Source: Capitulum mitella (taxonomy: Eukaryota; Arthropoda; Thecostraca; Pollicipedomorpha; Pollicipedidae). Taken from it: a stretch of 64,000 bases of DNA. Where the stretch lies: the NCBI GenBank assembly GCA_030062745.1, contig CP099840.1:35405101-35469100 (forward strand). Reading direction: 5' to 3'. Positions 23,590-35,929 of the stretch are shown in pieces (positions within the stretch are counted from its first letter, which is position 1; every line of letters starts with the position of its first letter). The notes under the pieces are model-generated. The model did no database searches, was not told the origin of the DNA, and was given only the letters and a program-made list of their open reading frames with translations. The position numbers and the translations under genes are program-made.

Positions 23590-25889
23590 ATGGCTGCACC
23601 ACGAGAAAAAAGCCGAATTTTGGTTGGCCGGTGCTCAGAACTGCCTTCGCGAGGAGAAGTGCTGCAGCAATATTTTCAGTCCCACCGTGTGGATAAGCTT
23701 ACCCAGAGGTAGGTCAAAACACAGATCGTCCGCGAAATGATGAAGGTGTGGAACAAAGCCCGTATTCTCACTGCACCGGAGCGGAACGTGATAAAGAAGC
23801 TCAACAGGAAGCTTGACCAGTACCAAAGGCAAATTCTGGAGGTTCAGCCCGGAAATTGACAAGAAGAATGGATTTAGGGACAACTTTAACAATGTTTTTG
23901 ACCTTGCCCTTGTCGGCACCATTAAGATCATCAAAACCAAGAGGATAAAGACATTCTCTAGGCCCAAAGGGATCCAGGTCGCCGAGGCGTCATGGTGGTA
24001 TTCGATAAGTTCCCTTCTGAGAAGGAGGAGCGAGCTCTTCAACGACAACAGTAGGCCGAAGCTTTAAAGGGCCCGCTGTTAGATTAAACAGCAGACCGAG
24101 CATGAGGCAACTGCCCAGCTGGAATACTCGCCTACCGATAACACATAATTGACAGATCAGGATGACCCGCAGCCCTTGGCCATGCCTTCGAAGCGGCCCT
24201 GCAGGAGAGCCAAGAACATCGCCACTCCTGGTCAGGCAGCAGCCCTCGATCGGACCAAGCTCAATGATCGCTCTGCAATTCATTTCCTATCGGCGACGGC
24301 TTCGGTCCTCGGCCACGACTCCTCTGAACTGGCGATCACAGAAGCTCGGGCAGGCGCGCACGTAGATCGCAGAGGAAAGCCATTGCGGACGAAATCTAGC
24401 ATTCTTTCTCCGCGTCACCCAACCTGGTGGTCCACTGGGACGGCAAAATGTTACTGACGATGGAAAGGAAAAGGTGGATCGACTCTGTCATTGTAACCGG
24501 TCCAAGAAGTGCCGCCAAGCTCTTCGGTGTTTGGAAGTTGCAAGTAGAGCCGGAGCAACGCCAGCCGACGTTGTCGCGCTTTGTCTGGAAGACTGGGAGG
24601 TTTCGAACAACGTCGTCGGCATGAGCTTCGACACCACCTCCAGCAATACTGGACAAGTTGTGGGAGCAAACACGCTTCTTCAGCAGAAGCTTGAGTGACG
24701 GCCTTTTCACTTTGCTTGTCGTCATCATATCGTCGAACTGGAGGCAGAGGCGGCTTTCTCCACGCGCTTCGGTCCGTCCTCGGGACCGCGATCTCCTTGT
24801 TCAAGAGCTTCAAGAAGAGATGGGGACTCATTGATTGGAACAAGTTTGAACCTATGGTGTATGAAGACCTGGAGCCAGCATTGGCCGAGACTATGTTGTA
24901 TGAGTTTTTCCCTTGCAATGATCGTGTCGTCGCCTTCTGCCGTGAGAAGCTCGCCGAAATCCAGCCTAGCGATGATCATCGTTGGTTCTTTGAGGTCTCG
25001 ATTATGCCCTTTGGTCAAGAGCCTCCACGGCGAATCAAGTTCCCCAGCCGGGTGCTCTCCAACGTGCCAGATAGATGGTTCCATCGCGCCAGATGGATGG
25101 GGCGCATAATCTGCGGGATCAAGATCTTCTGGCTTTGCCATCAGTTCTCCGTGACTCTCAGTGAATTGGGAGCACTCAAGCGCTTCGTCTCTTTCATGGT
25201 TGTTTTGTACGTCAGTGCATGGTTCTGTTCTTCATCGGCGGTCAGCGCTTCCGTGCGCGACCTGGCCGTTCTGCCAAGCCTGATGTGAATGCTGAAATTT
25301 CGAAGGGGATCTCCAAGGAGTTTGCCGATCACCTATTATCTATTATGACATTATAGTCGACATATGATTTATTATAACAATCACCTATTATGGTGCCCCA
25401 GCGAAGAACTGGCTGGTGTGTCGTTCTTCGACGAGGGCGTGCCGTGTGAGATGAAGACGAGGATGATCACGGCACTTCAGGAACAGGGATCGGAGAGTCC
25501 TCCCAGCGAGCGCAGGTGGATCTCGCAGAAAAGGAGGTTCTCGTCCCAGGAAGATCATCGTCGACTTCATTACCGCTAAGTCGATGGGCAACCTGAAAAC
25601 CTACGGCATCAACATGGACTTCCTTGCCGCAGATCCCGCTGATTGGGAGACAGCACATGGCTTCACGAACGCTAAGGAAGTCCTGTGCGGGATCGCGGTA
25701 GTTAGCGACTTCGCCGAACGAGCTGTGGCTCTTATCCAAGTATACAACAAGGTAATAACGAAGGATGAAAGGCAAAAGCAGTACCTGCTGCAAGTCGTCG
25801 AATAGCATCGTCGCCAGAACCCCGAGGCCACTAAGAGGACTAAAGTATCATTCCCACCTAAGCCACACTACTGCCGACAGGGCCAGTGA
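23590..25889 (+). pseudogene. Decayed hAT-type transposase, second family
   Basis: Starts near ATG 23590 (MAAPREKSRILVGRC) and ends near 25889 (KPHYCRQGQ, TGA). Through many stops and frame changes the family order can be followed: VWNKARILTAPERNVIKKL, FDNVFDLA, VIVTG, VVGMSFDTTSSNTG, ACRHHIVELEA, and near the end DFAERAVALIQVYNKV with TKDERQKQYLLQVVE. FDTTSSNTG and C-x2-H are the expected catalytic-core motifs. I recall this as a widespread uncharacterised transposase family in arthropods and cnidarians. It cannot make a functional protein. Confidence 0.75.
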
Positions 25890-26314
25890 CCAATGACCTG
25901 AGACAGAATGCGAAGTGTCTTTCGATCCAGTGTGTCAAAAGGAGTACTATGATGTGCATTTTATGCATATCGTGCGCTTCTTTTAAAAAACTCAAGCACA
26001 AAACACGTTTGGGGGCATTTCAGACATCCCTGAGCGAATCTCCCAGGGATCACAAGTCCAGGGAGAATAAGTTCTTGCTGGGGATAAATGAAATCGTGTC
26101 CTTTGAATTTAATGGGCTCGGAATGCACAAAAGCCAGCGCGAATTTTATCGAAATAAAATAAAATCCAGCACAAACGACATACAGTCTTCGTGTGAAAGT
26201 GCTTAAGAGTGCTGGACCAAGCCATATTTTGCACACATGGTTTCCCCCAAAAGACATATCAGTTAATGACAGAGCGCTGTGGAAGTGTTCATCGTAATTC
26301 GCCTTAGGAAAGCA

Positions 26315-26318
<4 letters not shown>

Positions 26319-26372
<54 letters not shown>
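26319..26372. repeat. (TA)n/(TG)n microsatellite
   Basis: About 20 TA units followed by a short TG run, inside the hAT element near its 3' end. Confidence 0.95.
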
Positions 26373-26373
<1 letters not shown>

Positions 26374-27323
26374 CCTTTCCTTAGGAATATATATATATGA
26401 AGTGGACAAAATTCAATAAGTAGAACGCAAATGCGGGGGGTGGTCTCAACCAATGCGTCTCGTTCGCAGAATTGCCCCCGCAGTCATTTTTCCTTAAAAT
26501 AGGCCCTGCTTAAAATGCAACTCTTTCTCTCATTTCAGTACAGTGATGTACTAACCCTAATTCACTGGCAATGTTTCCACGTCAGTATATCCAAGCAGAA
26601 AAGCCAGTGAACCTTGTGAGGTAACCAGCTTGAGGCACAGAGCGCACGAGTGTGTTCCGATACGCTTAGGTTTTCTGGAAGGTTTCGAGGGCGGGATCAT
26701 GGGGACATTCAAGGGTCAAGCGTATCTCACTTGGACAGCCGGCCAGCATCATTGTGATGGGTAAGCTGGTAATAAGTTTAGTGATAGCAAGTCTCCGTTT
26801 GCATATTGAATGATTGCGCAATATCTTTTATTTCCGAGTATGTCTTGTGGTGACAATTTTTCGTGCGTTACTCCAAATATGGCTCTACCATTCCGGCCGG
26901 AAGTCTGAAGACCGGAGCCAGACCTGCGTTGTCCTAGTTGGCGGAGCTGATGGCTCCTTGATAACGAAAGAAGCAGTCGGTTCGTGAAGCTCGGCAGCTG
27001 GTGTAATGTGTTTTTTTTTATGTATTTCTTCAGTTCCATTCCTTCAAACATCATTGGGAAAGTTAAAGAACATGAGGTTTCAGGTCGATGGAAATTCAAT
27101 TCAACTGAGACTTCGACTGCACATGGATAATCTTTTAATGACCTCTTCACCGAGGACACGATGGGGATAGGAGCAACTTGCTCTGAAGGCCGACAGTGGT
27201 GCGCCCCTGATGTGTGACACAGACGAGCCCCTGCGGTAAAAATCTCTCGTCATTTTCAGCTGCTGGACACTCGTCTCCATCCTCCGTCTTGAGCATCTCC
27301 GCCGCCAGAGCGGCTAGCTGGGT

Positions 27324-27698
27324 TCAGTCGAACGAGATGCACTGGCCGTCCACGCTCGAGGCTCCGTTCAGACATGAGGAGTCATCACTAGCGACGCCCG
27401 TGCAACACTGTCTGTCACCGCACGGCGCAAGGCCCACCGGGCAGCCGGCGTCAATGACACCTGCGTACTCTGTCAGGAAGTCAGGGATTTGGTCTTCGTC
27501 TGCCGGGCGGGACGGGCGGGATGGTGCGATGACGGAGATGTAGTACTGCTCGTCGCCGGTAGAGGCGCCAGTGCGTGGCGCGGGCAATGTTGCGCCGGTC
27601 ACGACGGTGACGTAATATTTGGGAGCGGCGGCCGCCTCCAGGTCGGCGTCGGACGGCCGCGGCAGACCGTGCAGCGGGTACGCCAGCTGAAACCATAC
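27324..27698 (-). CDS. Secreted six-cysteine protein A, exon 2
   Basis: 125 codons including the stop. Encodes the end of the signal peptide, the Pro-rich region and the cysteine domain. Confidence 0.68.
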   Translation of the reverse strand, partial: VWFQLAYPLHGLPRPSDADLEAAAAPKYYVTVVTGATLPAPRTGASTGDEQYYISVIAPSRPSRPADEDQIPDFLTEYAGVIDAGCPVGLAPCGDRQCCTGVASDDSSCLNGASSVDGQCISFD

Positions 27699-29169
27699 CT
27701 GGGCTAAAGTTCAGGCAGACTCGGAAGAATGCCCAACGCCACAACTACTCCGAATGAGACGAGATGCGTTATCAGCATGTGAACAGTGGACTGGGAAAGA
27801 TGGAAAAGTTGAGGGAGTGTCCGTTAATTGAGGTTCTCTTTTGGCTATACAGTACACTTCGTTCAGGTCAAGTGACAGTGGAAATACGCCAGCCAAGCAT
27901 TTCTGGAAGATCAAAATCTGTCTTCAGCTGAAATACCAAGTACTCTGAGAGGTGGCTCATACCAGGGATGTCGATCTCTATTCTATTGGAAAGGCATGAC
28001 CTCCATGTAGATGTTTGCCACTCCAGAGCCGATTTCGACCCCCATTTCTGCCGCTGCTAACAAGGGAAATGGATATTGGTAACGAGAAGACGGGCCGCAA
28101 CAGATAACAGGTAGGCAGAAAGCATGGAATATTGCGTAAAATGCCCTAAAAGCGGTGGCGCAGCCACGATTTTCTTCAGGGGGAACCGGAGCTCAGTGTG
28201 GAGTGACATCATACGAATACCGCGTCCTGGAAAGACAATGTGCTATGGTCGTCAAAAAAATGCGGGCCTAAGGGGAGCTGTCTGGCTGCGTCGGTGTCTA
28301 AAAAATTGAGAAAAGGAGTAGTGACAGATGTGTTGAAATGGGGTCGCTGTTCAGGGGTTTCATTTTCCATAGGTCTGGTAGTGCTAGAGGGATACCAATA
28401 TTGATTTGAGCTCTACCGATGCTCCTCCGGATCTTACCAATGTTTTTCATTTGAAAATAAATCTTAAATCACAGTTTTGTGTCAAAAGGCAGTTCGAATA
28501 GAAATCGAGCCAAGAATCACAAATTTCATCCAGCAGAGCGAAAGTGTAGATATCTGCAAATCGCGCACATCTATACCTCTACCCATGTATTTGTCTATCT
28601 TTCTGTCTATCTGTCTATCTATCTCTCTCCCCCCACCCCTCTCTCTCTATTTGAATGCCTGTAATGAGGATATGTACATTTTGCATTTGATAAATTACAA
28701 CAAAGAAAACTGTAGAATGCCGTTGGTCAAAATAAAATGGGCGAAATCCGTTAAGAAACCCGCATTTGGGGAGAGGTTAGTTTTTCGGTCCCTCTGCCCC
28801 CTCCCAATCGGTTACACATGGAAGTATAGGAGTTTTAACGTACAGGCACCAAACAGGTTCTTGGAACACGAAATACAAGGCCTTACGCGTGTCGGGCGGT
28901 AGGACAAACACTATTACGTCTGAAACCATTGCTGCTAGATAGCCTCCCAACTTGTGCCTTGGTCTGACTGATTGAATGCTTAAGATGGATGCAAATCGTT
29001 TGTCCCCTCCCATCTTGGACAAGAATTTGAGCTGACCAGCACAAGTCTTTCTCCCGTTGGAAGACGCATCCGAAAGCACATGAGACAGCTATGCCGCAAA
29101 CGCTGTGACACGATGTTTCACATGGCTTACCTGCAGCAGCACGCAGACGGTGCCAACGGCGAAATTCAT
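27324..29169 (-). CDS. Secreted six-cysteine protein gene, copy A
   Basis: Two coding exons: 29131-29169 (ATG at 29169, 13 codons) and 27324-27698 (stop TGA at 27324). Donor ctgcag|gtaagc and acceptor gcccag|gtatgg join in phase 0 to 137 residues. The N-terminus is Met, a short hydrophobic run and an uncharged stretch ending near AYPLHG, a plausible signal peptide crossing the exon junction. A Pro-rich middle follows, then a C-terminal domain with cysteines spaced C-x6-C-x4-CC-x9-C-x10-C. That C..C..CC..C..C order resembles cystine-knot-type secreted peptides, but I do not recognise the family and the last spacings are long. Secretion is predicted; function is unknown (signalling, defence or venom are all possible). 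The gene is duplicated in copy B with the same exon lengths. Confidence 0.68.
29131..29169 (-). CDS. Secreted six-cysteine protein A, exon 1 (signal peptide)
   Basis: Encodes Met plus hydrophobic residues of a signal peptide; donor gtaagc. Sequence around the ATG and donor is nearly identical in copy B. Confidence 0.65.
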
Positions 29170-29199
29170 GCCCCCTGACGCTCTGCGACGCCTGATGAC

Positions 29200-29600
29200 T
29201 ATCCGACTGATCTGCTGTCCGCTGCTGCTGTACCAGACTGCTGTGCTCGGCCTGCTGTGCGGCCGCAGACGGCGCTGTGCCTGGTCCGACTGGTGCGGCT
29301 GAACTGGGTGGCGAAGCGGCGCGGCTTGCGGTCTCCGGCAGCTCTGCACCGTCGGCCGGAGCGCCGGGTCATTGCCGAGTCCCGACAAGCCTCTCCCTCT
29401 CCCGCCGTTGCAGCCGGCGGCCGGCCCGTGCAAAAGGTCGTCTGCGGCCTCTCGTCTGTCGCCGTGGGGCGCCCGTCTCCGACGCCAGCGCTGTCCGTGA
29501 CGGCCGTCGTCGTCCGGTGTCCGCCTCGGCCGCTCGCCGCGCGTCACAGTGCCTTCCCTCCAGTGTGTTTTAATTGCGTGCCAGCGACGAACGGGCGAGA
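29200..29600. promoter_or_regulatory. CpG-rich block upstream of peptide gene A
   Basis: GC- and CpG-rich DNA immediately upstream of the start on the minus strand, retained in copy B (50600-50990). Likely promoter/5' UTR. Open frames here on both strands are composition artefacts. Confidence 0.4.
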
Positions 29601-29699
29601 ACCGTCTTGTTGACGCATTTTGGTGGATTAACAGTGAATGATAAATAAATCCGACAATAAAAACCAACGCTGGGAGATATGCCGGGACGTTTTCTCAGT

Positions 29700-31440
29700 T
29701 GTCGGGTCAAATCGTCTCTCTCCATCTGCATCAAAGAGCTATTTCAAAGTGTCATTTAATCCAAATAATAGCAGTGGATAGGTTACCTACATGACAGAAA
29801 ATATCGATCTTCTGCCATTTTTGACGATGACAATGAACCCAAAAGAACCTCGGAGAACCTCCGAAGTAAACGTCCAACTCTAATTCGTATACTTTTTGAA
29901 GACAGCGTCAGTTTCCTTGTCGTCAAATATGTGCTCCGGTCCAGAGTCCAAACGTGTTGGCGGATTGACGCTTGCTTCATACTGTTCGAAAGGTCTGGCG
30001 CTCTGCCAGTGAATCGGGTAATTTTCGCCGAGAGGATTTTTAAGCCAAAGGATAACACGTCATACGAGATTCACAAACAGCGTCAAACATGGTACAACTT
30101 CCTGTCAATTTTCTAGGTAAACGGGGCCCGCATCGGCTCGAAACGCGTCGTCCGAAAACGACAGTTGAACGGGCAATCACATGCCACACATCGCGTTTCA
30201 GTGCGCACAACACGTACCACTCGCAAGAGATAGCAATATGAAAATAACCGTTTCTGAACGTTTCCGAAGATTGGGTATAGTGCTGACGATACCGAGATCG
30301 CAGCAGCTTCGAAAAGGCACCACTATGTGGCTCCATGTACCGTCTTTCGTTTGTTCCTAACGCCAAATGCCCTCGGCCCATGGTTTTGGCACCACACCGC
30401 CTGGATGGGGATCATGCACCCATTCTCGAAGTTATTATCGATTCCAAGTCTTACAAAAGCTGTAGGGTTTTTACTACAAAAACCACACCTAAGTGTAGCC
30501 TGTGCTTTTGTGCTTCATATCAACCCAAAATATCATCGTATTTTAGTGTCGTATGGTTACAATTGATCTTTTCGTAAAGTCATGCTCGTCCAACGGCGGG
30601 TTTTTGGCAAAAAAAACTTTCTGCCTGCAATGACTGGCTAAATTCTCAGCCCAATAAATTAGCTGATGAACGCTTAGTACCTGAGATCCGCTCAGTAGGA
30701 ACAGACACAGTCGTTTTCAAAACAGTCGTGGTTCTATCAGGCTGTGTCGGCAACTCAAGGCCAGAAAGACTCGAAATGGGTATTACCTCGAAGTAAATGG
30801 AACATGCAATCGTACAGCACCGTGCACGTGCAACAGCAGTCAGCATGTGTCACATGGAGGGGTTAAATACCAAAATGGAGTTTTGCATTTTTTGCGTCAG
30901 ATCTGGAGCCAGCTTTGGCCTAGCGTGGAAAAGGAAGCTGAAAAAGCAATGACATGCGGTGAGGAAGACGTGAAGGGAGCAGCATGTGCGTGTATGAGTT
31001 CAAAACGGAATATATTCCGCTATATTTATTTATATATTACATCACTTTGTACGTTAGTTCTCGAAACTGGCGATTACATCCAGAACACTCGACATCAGAG
31101 TGATTTGACCTTGGTATGACCGCAAACTGTGCAGTGCATATGGGAAAAGAAAGCTTGTTTCAAACAAAGTAAACGCGGAACCAAATGTTTTCAATTTGTT
31201 TACGATGCAGATGTGTTGATATTGATGACCACTGACCTATTGCCTTTATTTATTTGGACGAGTGGCCGTAATAGCCGCGAGCCTATTGCAGACGGCTGCA
31301 ATATACCTCTGAAGTCTGATAAAGACACTTGCCTATTTGGCGCTTTTGCTTCTGCAGTGTCTGAACGAAAATTATCTCAATTAATCTCTACCCATAACAT
31401 GATAATTCCAGACCAAAATAACGCGTCAAGCAGGGCTTGT
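29700..31440. other. Right end of copy A
   Basis: Aligns with 51060-52760. No gene I can support. Homology to B stops just after cagggctt. Confidence 0.6.
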
Positions 31441-34020
31441 AAATTTGGGAGGAGTTAGGCTGTCGGGCCCTCGGCTCAATCCACCAATCATTTGGAAAAA
31501 TCGGCACGAGTAGTGGCGGAAGCGAGGTTAACTAAGATCAAAGAAATTCCGTCCTGGTTATTATTTATGAGCAGTTTCTATATTTAAATAATTCTTCACT
31601 TTTACCAGTCGATGACAGTTGTCCTGTACTGACGAAGTATACCCATCTGTGGATCATGCCCAGGGACAGGGTGTATGGTCCCGGGCAAATACCTGGACAA
31701 TATAATCAAATTTGGTCGTAGTGCCGTAAAACGAAATTAATTTGAATAGCGCTGAGTGTTTAATTCAGCTCTGCAATTTTCAGAGTCTTTGAGATGCGGG
31801 ATGCTGCGGTGGATAAAATAGGAGACGCTTAGAAACCTCGGGCAGCGCGGACCAGGAGTCAAACACGTGTAATCCTCATATGTTTTACTGTTGTCGGGTT
31901 CATTTCTTAATGACAAGTAAAAATAAGTTTCACGTAAGCCTGGTGTTCTAGCCATGCAGGCCTCCGCCATTACCAAAGGCCCTTCACTATTAGTCCCCCA
32001 CTCTCTGAGACCGCCCGAAAAAATCCGGGCTTTGCCATTGACTTAAACCGTCTTGACTGATGTTCAAGATACCTTTTTGAAGTCCCGTTTTTATCTTCTC
32101 AAAGTATATGCGCTGTTCCCTGCATGCACGTGAACCCAGTAAAGGCTTTTAAAACGTTTGTTTTCAGACTGCAGTCCCAGTCCTCCCAGCAGATTAATCC
32201 AGAAGTGTTGGCACAGACGGAAAGAAACCGGGTAAAAAAGGTGGTTAACATTATTGTTTCGGGGGCGCACTTCGCGCTTTCGGCAAGCCAGACTTAACCA
32301 CCTCTATCAAAGAAAAAAATACTGTGCCGGAGGACAGTGGGAGCTCCAGTGATTCATTAACCATCACCACCATAATTTCGTCACATTTATTTCTTGTCAT
32401 GTGTGGTCTGAAACCAGAACGAGGTTACCCAAATCCGAAGAGGAATCAGAATTTATGGGTACGTTATGTCCCACCGGATGAGGTGCCTGGATTCCCCAAC
32501 GTTTTGTCCCCCCCCATCCCCAAATAGCTTCCACCGCCCCTCTTCGACACCCCTGACTGCCGAAATGGTTACATATCAGGAAGGGCTTAGAAGGTGACAC
32601 ATTGTAAATACGATTACCGAAAACTGAAGGAATTTAACTTTCTTCTGGTGAAAATGTCATGAATTGGTGAGCCGTGATGGCGGAGTTATTAGCCTTGAGA
32701 AACCGTTATGGCCGTCCCTGCCGGGTCGGACCGCTCAGTTTGATTTCCTTCTGTGAGTGAAAGTAAGACTCTTGGCTGCCAGCCTCGCTCGCAATTAGCT
32801 TGAAATTGTACAGGCAGATAATAGCATGAGTTTTTTTGCTATTTTGTTTTCCCATGCACAGGGATTTTTGACTTGGTTCTGTGTTGTCTAGAACGGCCTC
32901 AGAAGACTGAACCAGAAAGGATGCAGAAGAACTCACTCAAAAGAGTCAGGAACAAGTGCCACTTATCTGAGTCACAATGTACCGCGAATACACCGTCCAT
33001 GCGAGAAAAAGTTCGTAGGTAATGTATCCTTTTGTTTGCTCATGTGCGTACACGTGCTCGTGTGTGTGCGTGTGAATGCATGCTTTTTCCGTTGTCAGGT
33101 TTTTAGTAATGATATTTTTATGGAGACCAACAAAAACCAACATCTTTTCATTGTTGTTCAATTATGAAACAGATTCCCATCAAACAGTGACGCCAAAGAC
33201 TATGGAAAAGAAGGATGTGACGAAAAATTATGCGGAAGAAAATTTGTCCATCTTCCTGTTGCGACCTTTTTCGTTCATATTCGTCCGGCTGTTTACTGTT
33301 GCATCGCTACGATTGCTACTTATCCATCAAAGCCGTCAATTAAACACATCCATCTCCCATAATCCATTCACAAGCATTACGACTGGGATGAAATCAACCA
33401 AATCGAGGGAGCACGCATGAAAACAAAACACATCAGTTGCCACAAAACACAGCAACGAACCAGCACTAATGTTTTCAACCACTTTTGGAAAGGTAGCATC
33501 ACAGCGAACCAAAATCAGCAAATAATCATATGTGAATGCGCAGCTAAAGCAGCAAACGTACGCACATGTAGCCCACCATCGCCACGGATTTTTAAACAGA
33601 TGCAGACCCCATCGCTACGTTCATTTTTTCCGCCTTTTTTTCCTGCATCGTTCTTCCCGCAGAGAACTCTGCGTCTTTCCGTCTATATTCCGTTTTAAAG
33701 CAGTGAAAATTTTCCATCCATTATCATTCCGTTTGGCAGATATCCGGGCTTTGCAAATTGCCCGTTGGAGCGCGATGATTCGTTCAAAAATAGAAATGTA
33801 GTCTAACGGGCATTTCAGTTACCTCCGCCTCCAACTTGATCGCCGCTAGAGGGCTGCTGCGTTGGAAATCGCTGTGCCGCGGAGGTTGGCGACTGTGGTA
33901 GGAATGTACTGACTATGCAGGACTCACCTTATTTTAATACTTACATGGATCCTCCCCTTGAAGTCGCCTCACTCCCACCCCCTTCCTCTCGGAAGCGTGA
34001 ATTTTTCATGTAACAACAAC
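31441..34020. other. Unique spacer between duplication copies
   Basis: No recognisable gene. A 10-bp inverted repeat (AGGTGGTTAA at 32239, complement ending 32303) surrounds a short GC-rich loop. Otherwise nothing distinctive. Confidence 0.5.
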
Positions 34021-34030
34021 GGCAGGTTTG

Positions 34031-34500
34031 AGGGTAAAAGTTTGTATCGCAGAAGTTCGTCGGACTAAAGTTCATTGGAGAAAAGCTCGTCATACAGAAG
34101 CTCGTCGTGAGAAAGTTTGCCTTGGGCAGAAGTCCGTCTAGGACAGAGGTGCGTCGTGCAAAACATCGCCGTGAAAGGTTTGTCTAGTGGAAAAATTTGT
34201 TTACCGTAAAAATTGGTTGAGGACAAAAATTCGTATTGAAGAAGCTTGTCTATGACGAAAATTCGTCTAGGGCAAAGATTGGTTTAAAACAAAAGTCCAT
34301 CTAGGGTGGAACCTCGCTTACGACAAAAGTTCGCATGAGGCAAAAGCTCGTCTCGAGCAAATGTATGTCTGCGATAAAAGTCTATTACGTAGCAGTCCAT
34401 CTAGAACAAGAGTTCATTTAGGGAAAAAGTTCGCTCAGAACAAGTTCGTCTCTCAGAGGTTCACTGAGAACAAAAGTTCGCTCTTGAAAAGTTTCTTTGT
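34031..34500. repeat. Degenerate ~20-bp tandem repeat (GTTCGTC type)
   Basis: More than 20 diverged units of the form aaaagttcgtctagg.c. Beyond it (34570-34610) the same words appear inverted (gacgaact, actttcgtcc), so the array may be the subterminal region of an element. Confidence 0.75.
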
Positions 34501-35460
34501 AGGATCAAGGTTTGACACCATAAAATCAGGAAGGTCTTGAAAATTACATTTGTCATTGCGAACTATTGCCCGACGAACTATTGCCCTACAAACTTTCGTC
34601 CAAGGAACTTCTGCCCGTAAACACCATAGGTCTAATACTGAAATTATTGAAAGTTGGTGTGGGGGCAGTTATCCCTGCCTGTGGGCTGCTACACCCATAC
34701 GTTAACATAATGCAAAATGTGCATAATAACCGTTTTCTCAACGTCAAATTCCACTACCAAAATTTCCATTCTAGTAGCATTGGAAATTTTAGTAGTAAAG
34801 TGGAAATTTTGGTATAAATATTTCAGATGAGATATTTCGTAAATAATTACGCAACACAGTAAGAAATGTGACATCTTGGTGCACAAATAAAAATGAATTT
34901 TACTCCGAAGCAAGACCATTACTTACTTCGTCCACACTTCCTTACTTCAATTTCCTCTCCCGAAATTTCCATTTCAGAAAAGTGTTCATTCGGTAGTTTT
35001 GAATGCGCTGAATCCAATGGTGCTACATAATGGCAACCCACGCTACTTTTCTTGTTTCAAGCGTCTAAACACTGGAAATTTCGCGCATTTCTACGTTGTG
35101 AAAACGGTTAATATGCGAGATGGGCTATGTTAATAAGTAGATAGCAAGATTCACTCCGGGTGCGATAATGACCCTCCGGTCATGATCGAAAGCGTAAATC
35201 ACCACCATGGTTATGCTGTGAGCCGACAGTTTCCCCTACGTTTTCTAAAACATTTAAAGATTCTATTTTTTCTAGATTGTTTGAGAATGAGGAAAGTTGG
35301 CGGCTCAGTGCCTAACATATTTTATACGTGACTGACGTAATGTACAACCAAAGCCATACTTCACGATGTATTTGGAGAGATGGCATCGAGATGTAAAAAT
35401 ACCATGTCATTCTCCTAAGAAACGCTCCGTCGGTCCAACAACATTGCCATCTCAAGATCC

Positions 35461-35646
35461 ATGGCTAAATGGCCATCAGGGAGCCAAGTTCGGAATGGTC
35501 GAAGAATGGAGCGGCTTCTCGCCAATCTGGGTGCTGGGTCGCTAACAGCAGAGTCGGCGGCACGCAATGTCGCAGCCGGCCCGGAGCTGACAAGAGCTGA
35601 CGAAGACACCTTCAGCAATGCAGTGAACCTGGAGTATGATGTTTGA
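35461..35646 (+). other. Short open frame followed by AATAAA, not assigned
   Basis: A 61-codon frame ends at 35646, and gaaaataaac (AATAAA at about 35845) follows 200 bp on, so this could be a terminal exon. An overlapping minus-strand frame (35708-35415) is equally long. No homology is recognised, so I do not call a gene. Confidence 0.15.
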
Positions 35647-35768
35647 GAATTTTTGAAACGGCGCAATGCGCGCAGGGCACCTGTAGCCTTCTTAGCGCTC
35701 ATCTGCATTTTGTTCCTTCCCAGTCACAATTTGCTTTTCTAGCTGCGTTTGTATGTCTGTCCAGCTCC

Positions 35769-35820
35769 GTGTGTGTGTGCGTGTGCGCGTGCGTTTGGGT
35801 GTGCGTGCACGCGCGCGTCC
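35769..35820. repeat. (GT)n/(CG) alternating purine-pyrimidine tract
   Basis: gtgtgtgtgcgtgtgcgcgtg.. then gcacgcgcgcg; a microsatellite with Z-DNA potential. Confidence 0.85.
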
Positions 35821-35929
35821 GCGAGTTCTGAAATGTTGGCCGAGAAAATAAACATTTGCAATTGGAAGAAACACACTGTTTTTGTCGTTTGAATGATTCG
35901 AGAATATATGTAATGTACGACGATATTAA

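Larger units (their letters stand above)
22428..26508 (+). mobile_element. hAT element (4081 bp) in copy A, perfect 8-bp target duplication
   Basis: Terminal inverted repeats CAGGGCCTATTTTAA (22428) and TTAAAATAGGCCCTG (ends 26508) with further subterminal similarity around a G-run (actgggggggcaa against the complement of gcccccgcagt). Flanked by CTTAAAAT at 22420-22427 and 26509-26516. Copy B has the unoccupied form near 46755-46765 (cttcttaaaatgcaac). CAGGG ends plus 8-bp duplication are classic hAT. It inserted after the A/B duplication, or was lost cleanly from B. Confidence 0.93.
17481..31440 (+). repeat. Segmental duplication, copy A
   Basis: Collinear with copy B (37666-52760) in the same orientation. 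Shared landmarks: ggatctaacagtcgg (18118/37778), tgccggctccgccctg (19576/39202), GCGCACACGGC hairpin, catacatgtttatggcgctc (20612/45232), aatcgaatgcattttgta (22350/46683), the peptide-gene exons (27324-27698/47566-47940 and 29131-29169/50529-50567), and ttccagac.aaaataacgc at the right end. Flanking non-coding parts differ every 10-15 bases by eye. A contains a TTAA MITE, a small MITE and a hAT element that B lacks. Confidence 0.9.

Noticed and set aside
26749-27159. 136-codon minus-strand frame downstream of peptide gene A
   Set aside because: The copy B counterpart (47022-47318) has several indels and a different start. No motif and no splice support.
29257-29613. 118-codon plus-strand frame in CpG-rich DNA, with a counterpart near 50648
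   Set aside because: The frame is shared by A and B but shifts between them, and the sequence is low-complexity Arg/Ala/Pro. It is better explained as upstream region of the minus-strand peptide gene.
33417-33801. Two overlapping plus-strand frames of about 90 codons
   Set aside because: No recognisable motif, no splice sites that would place them in a gene, and codon content like surrounding DNA.
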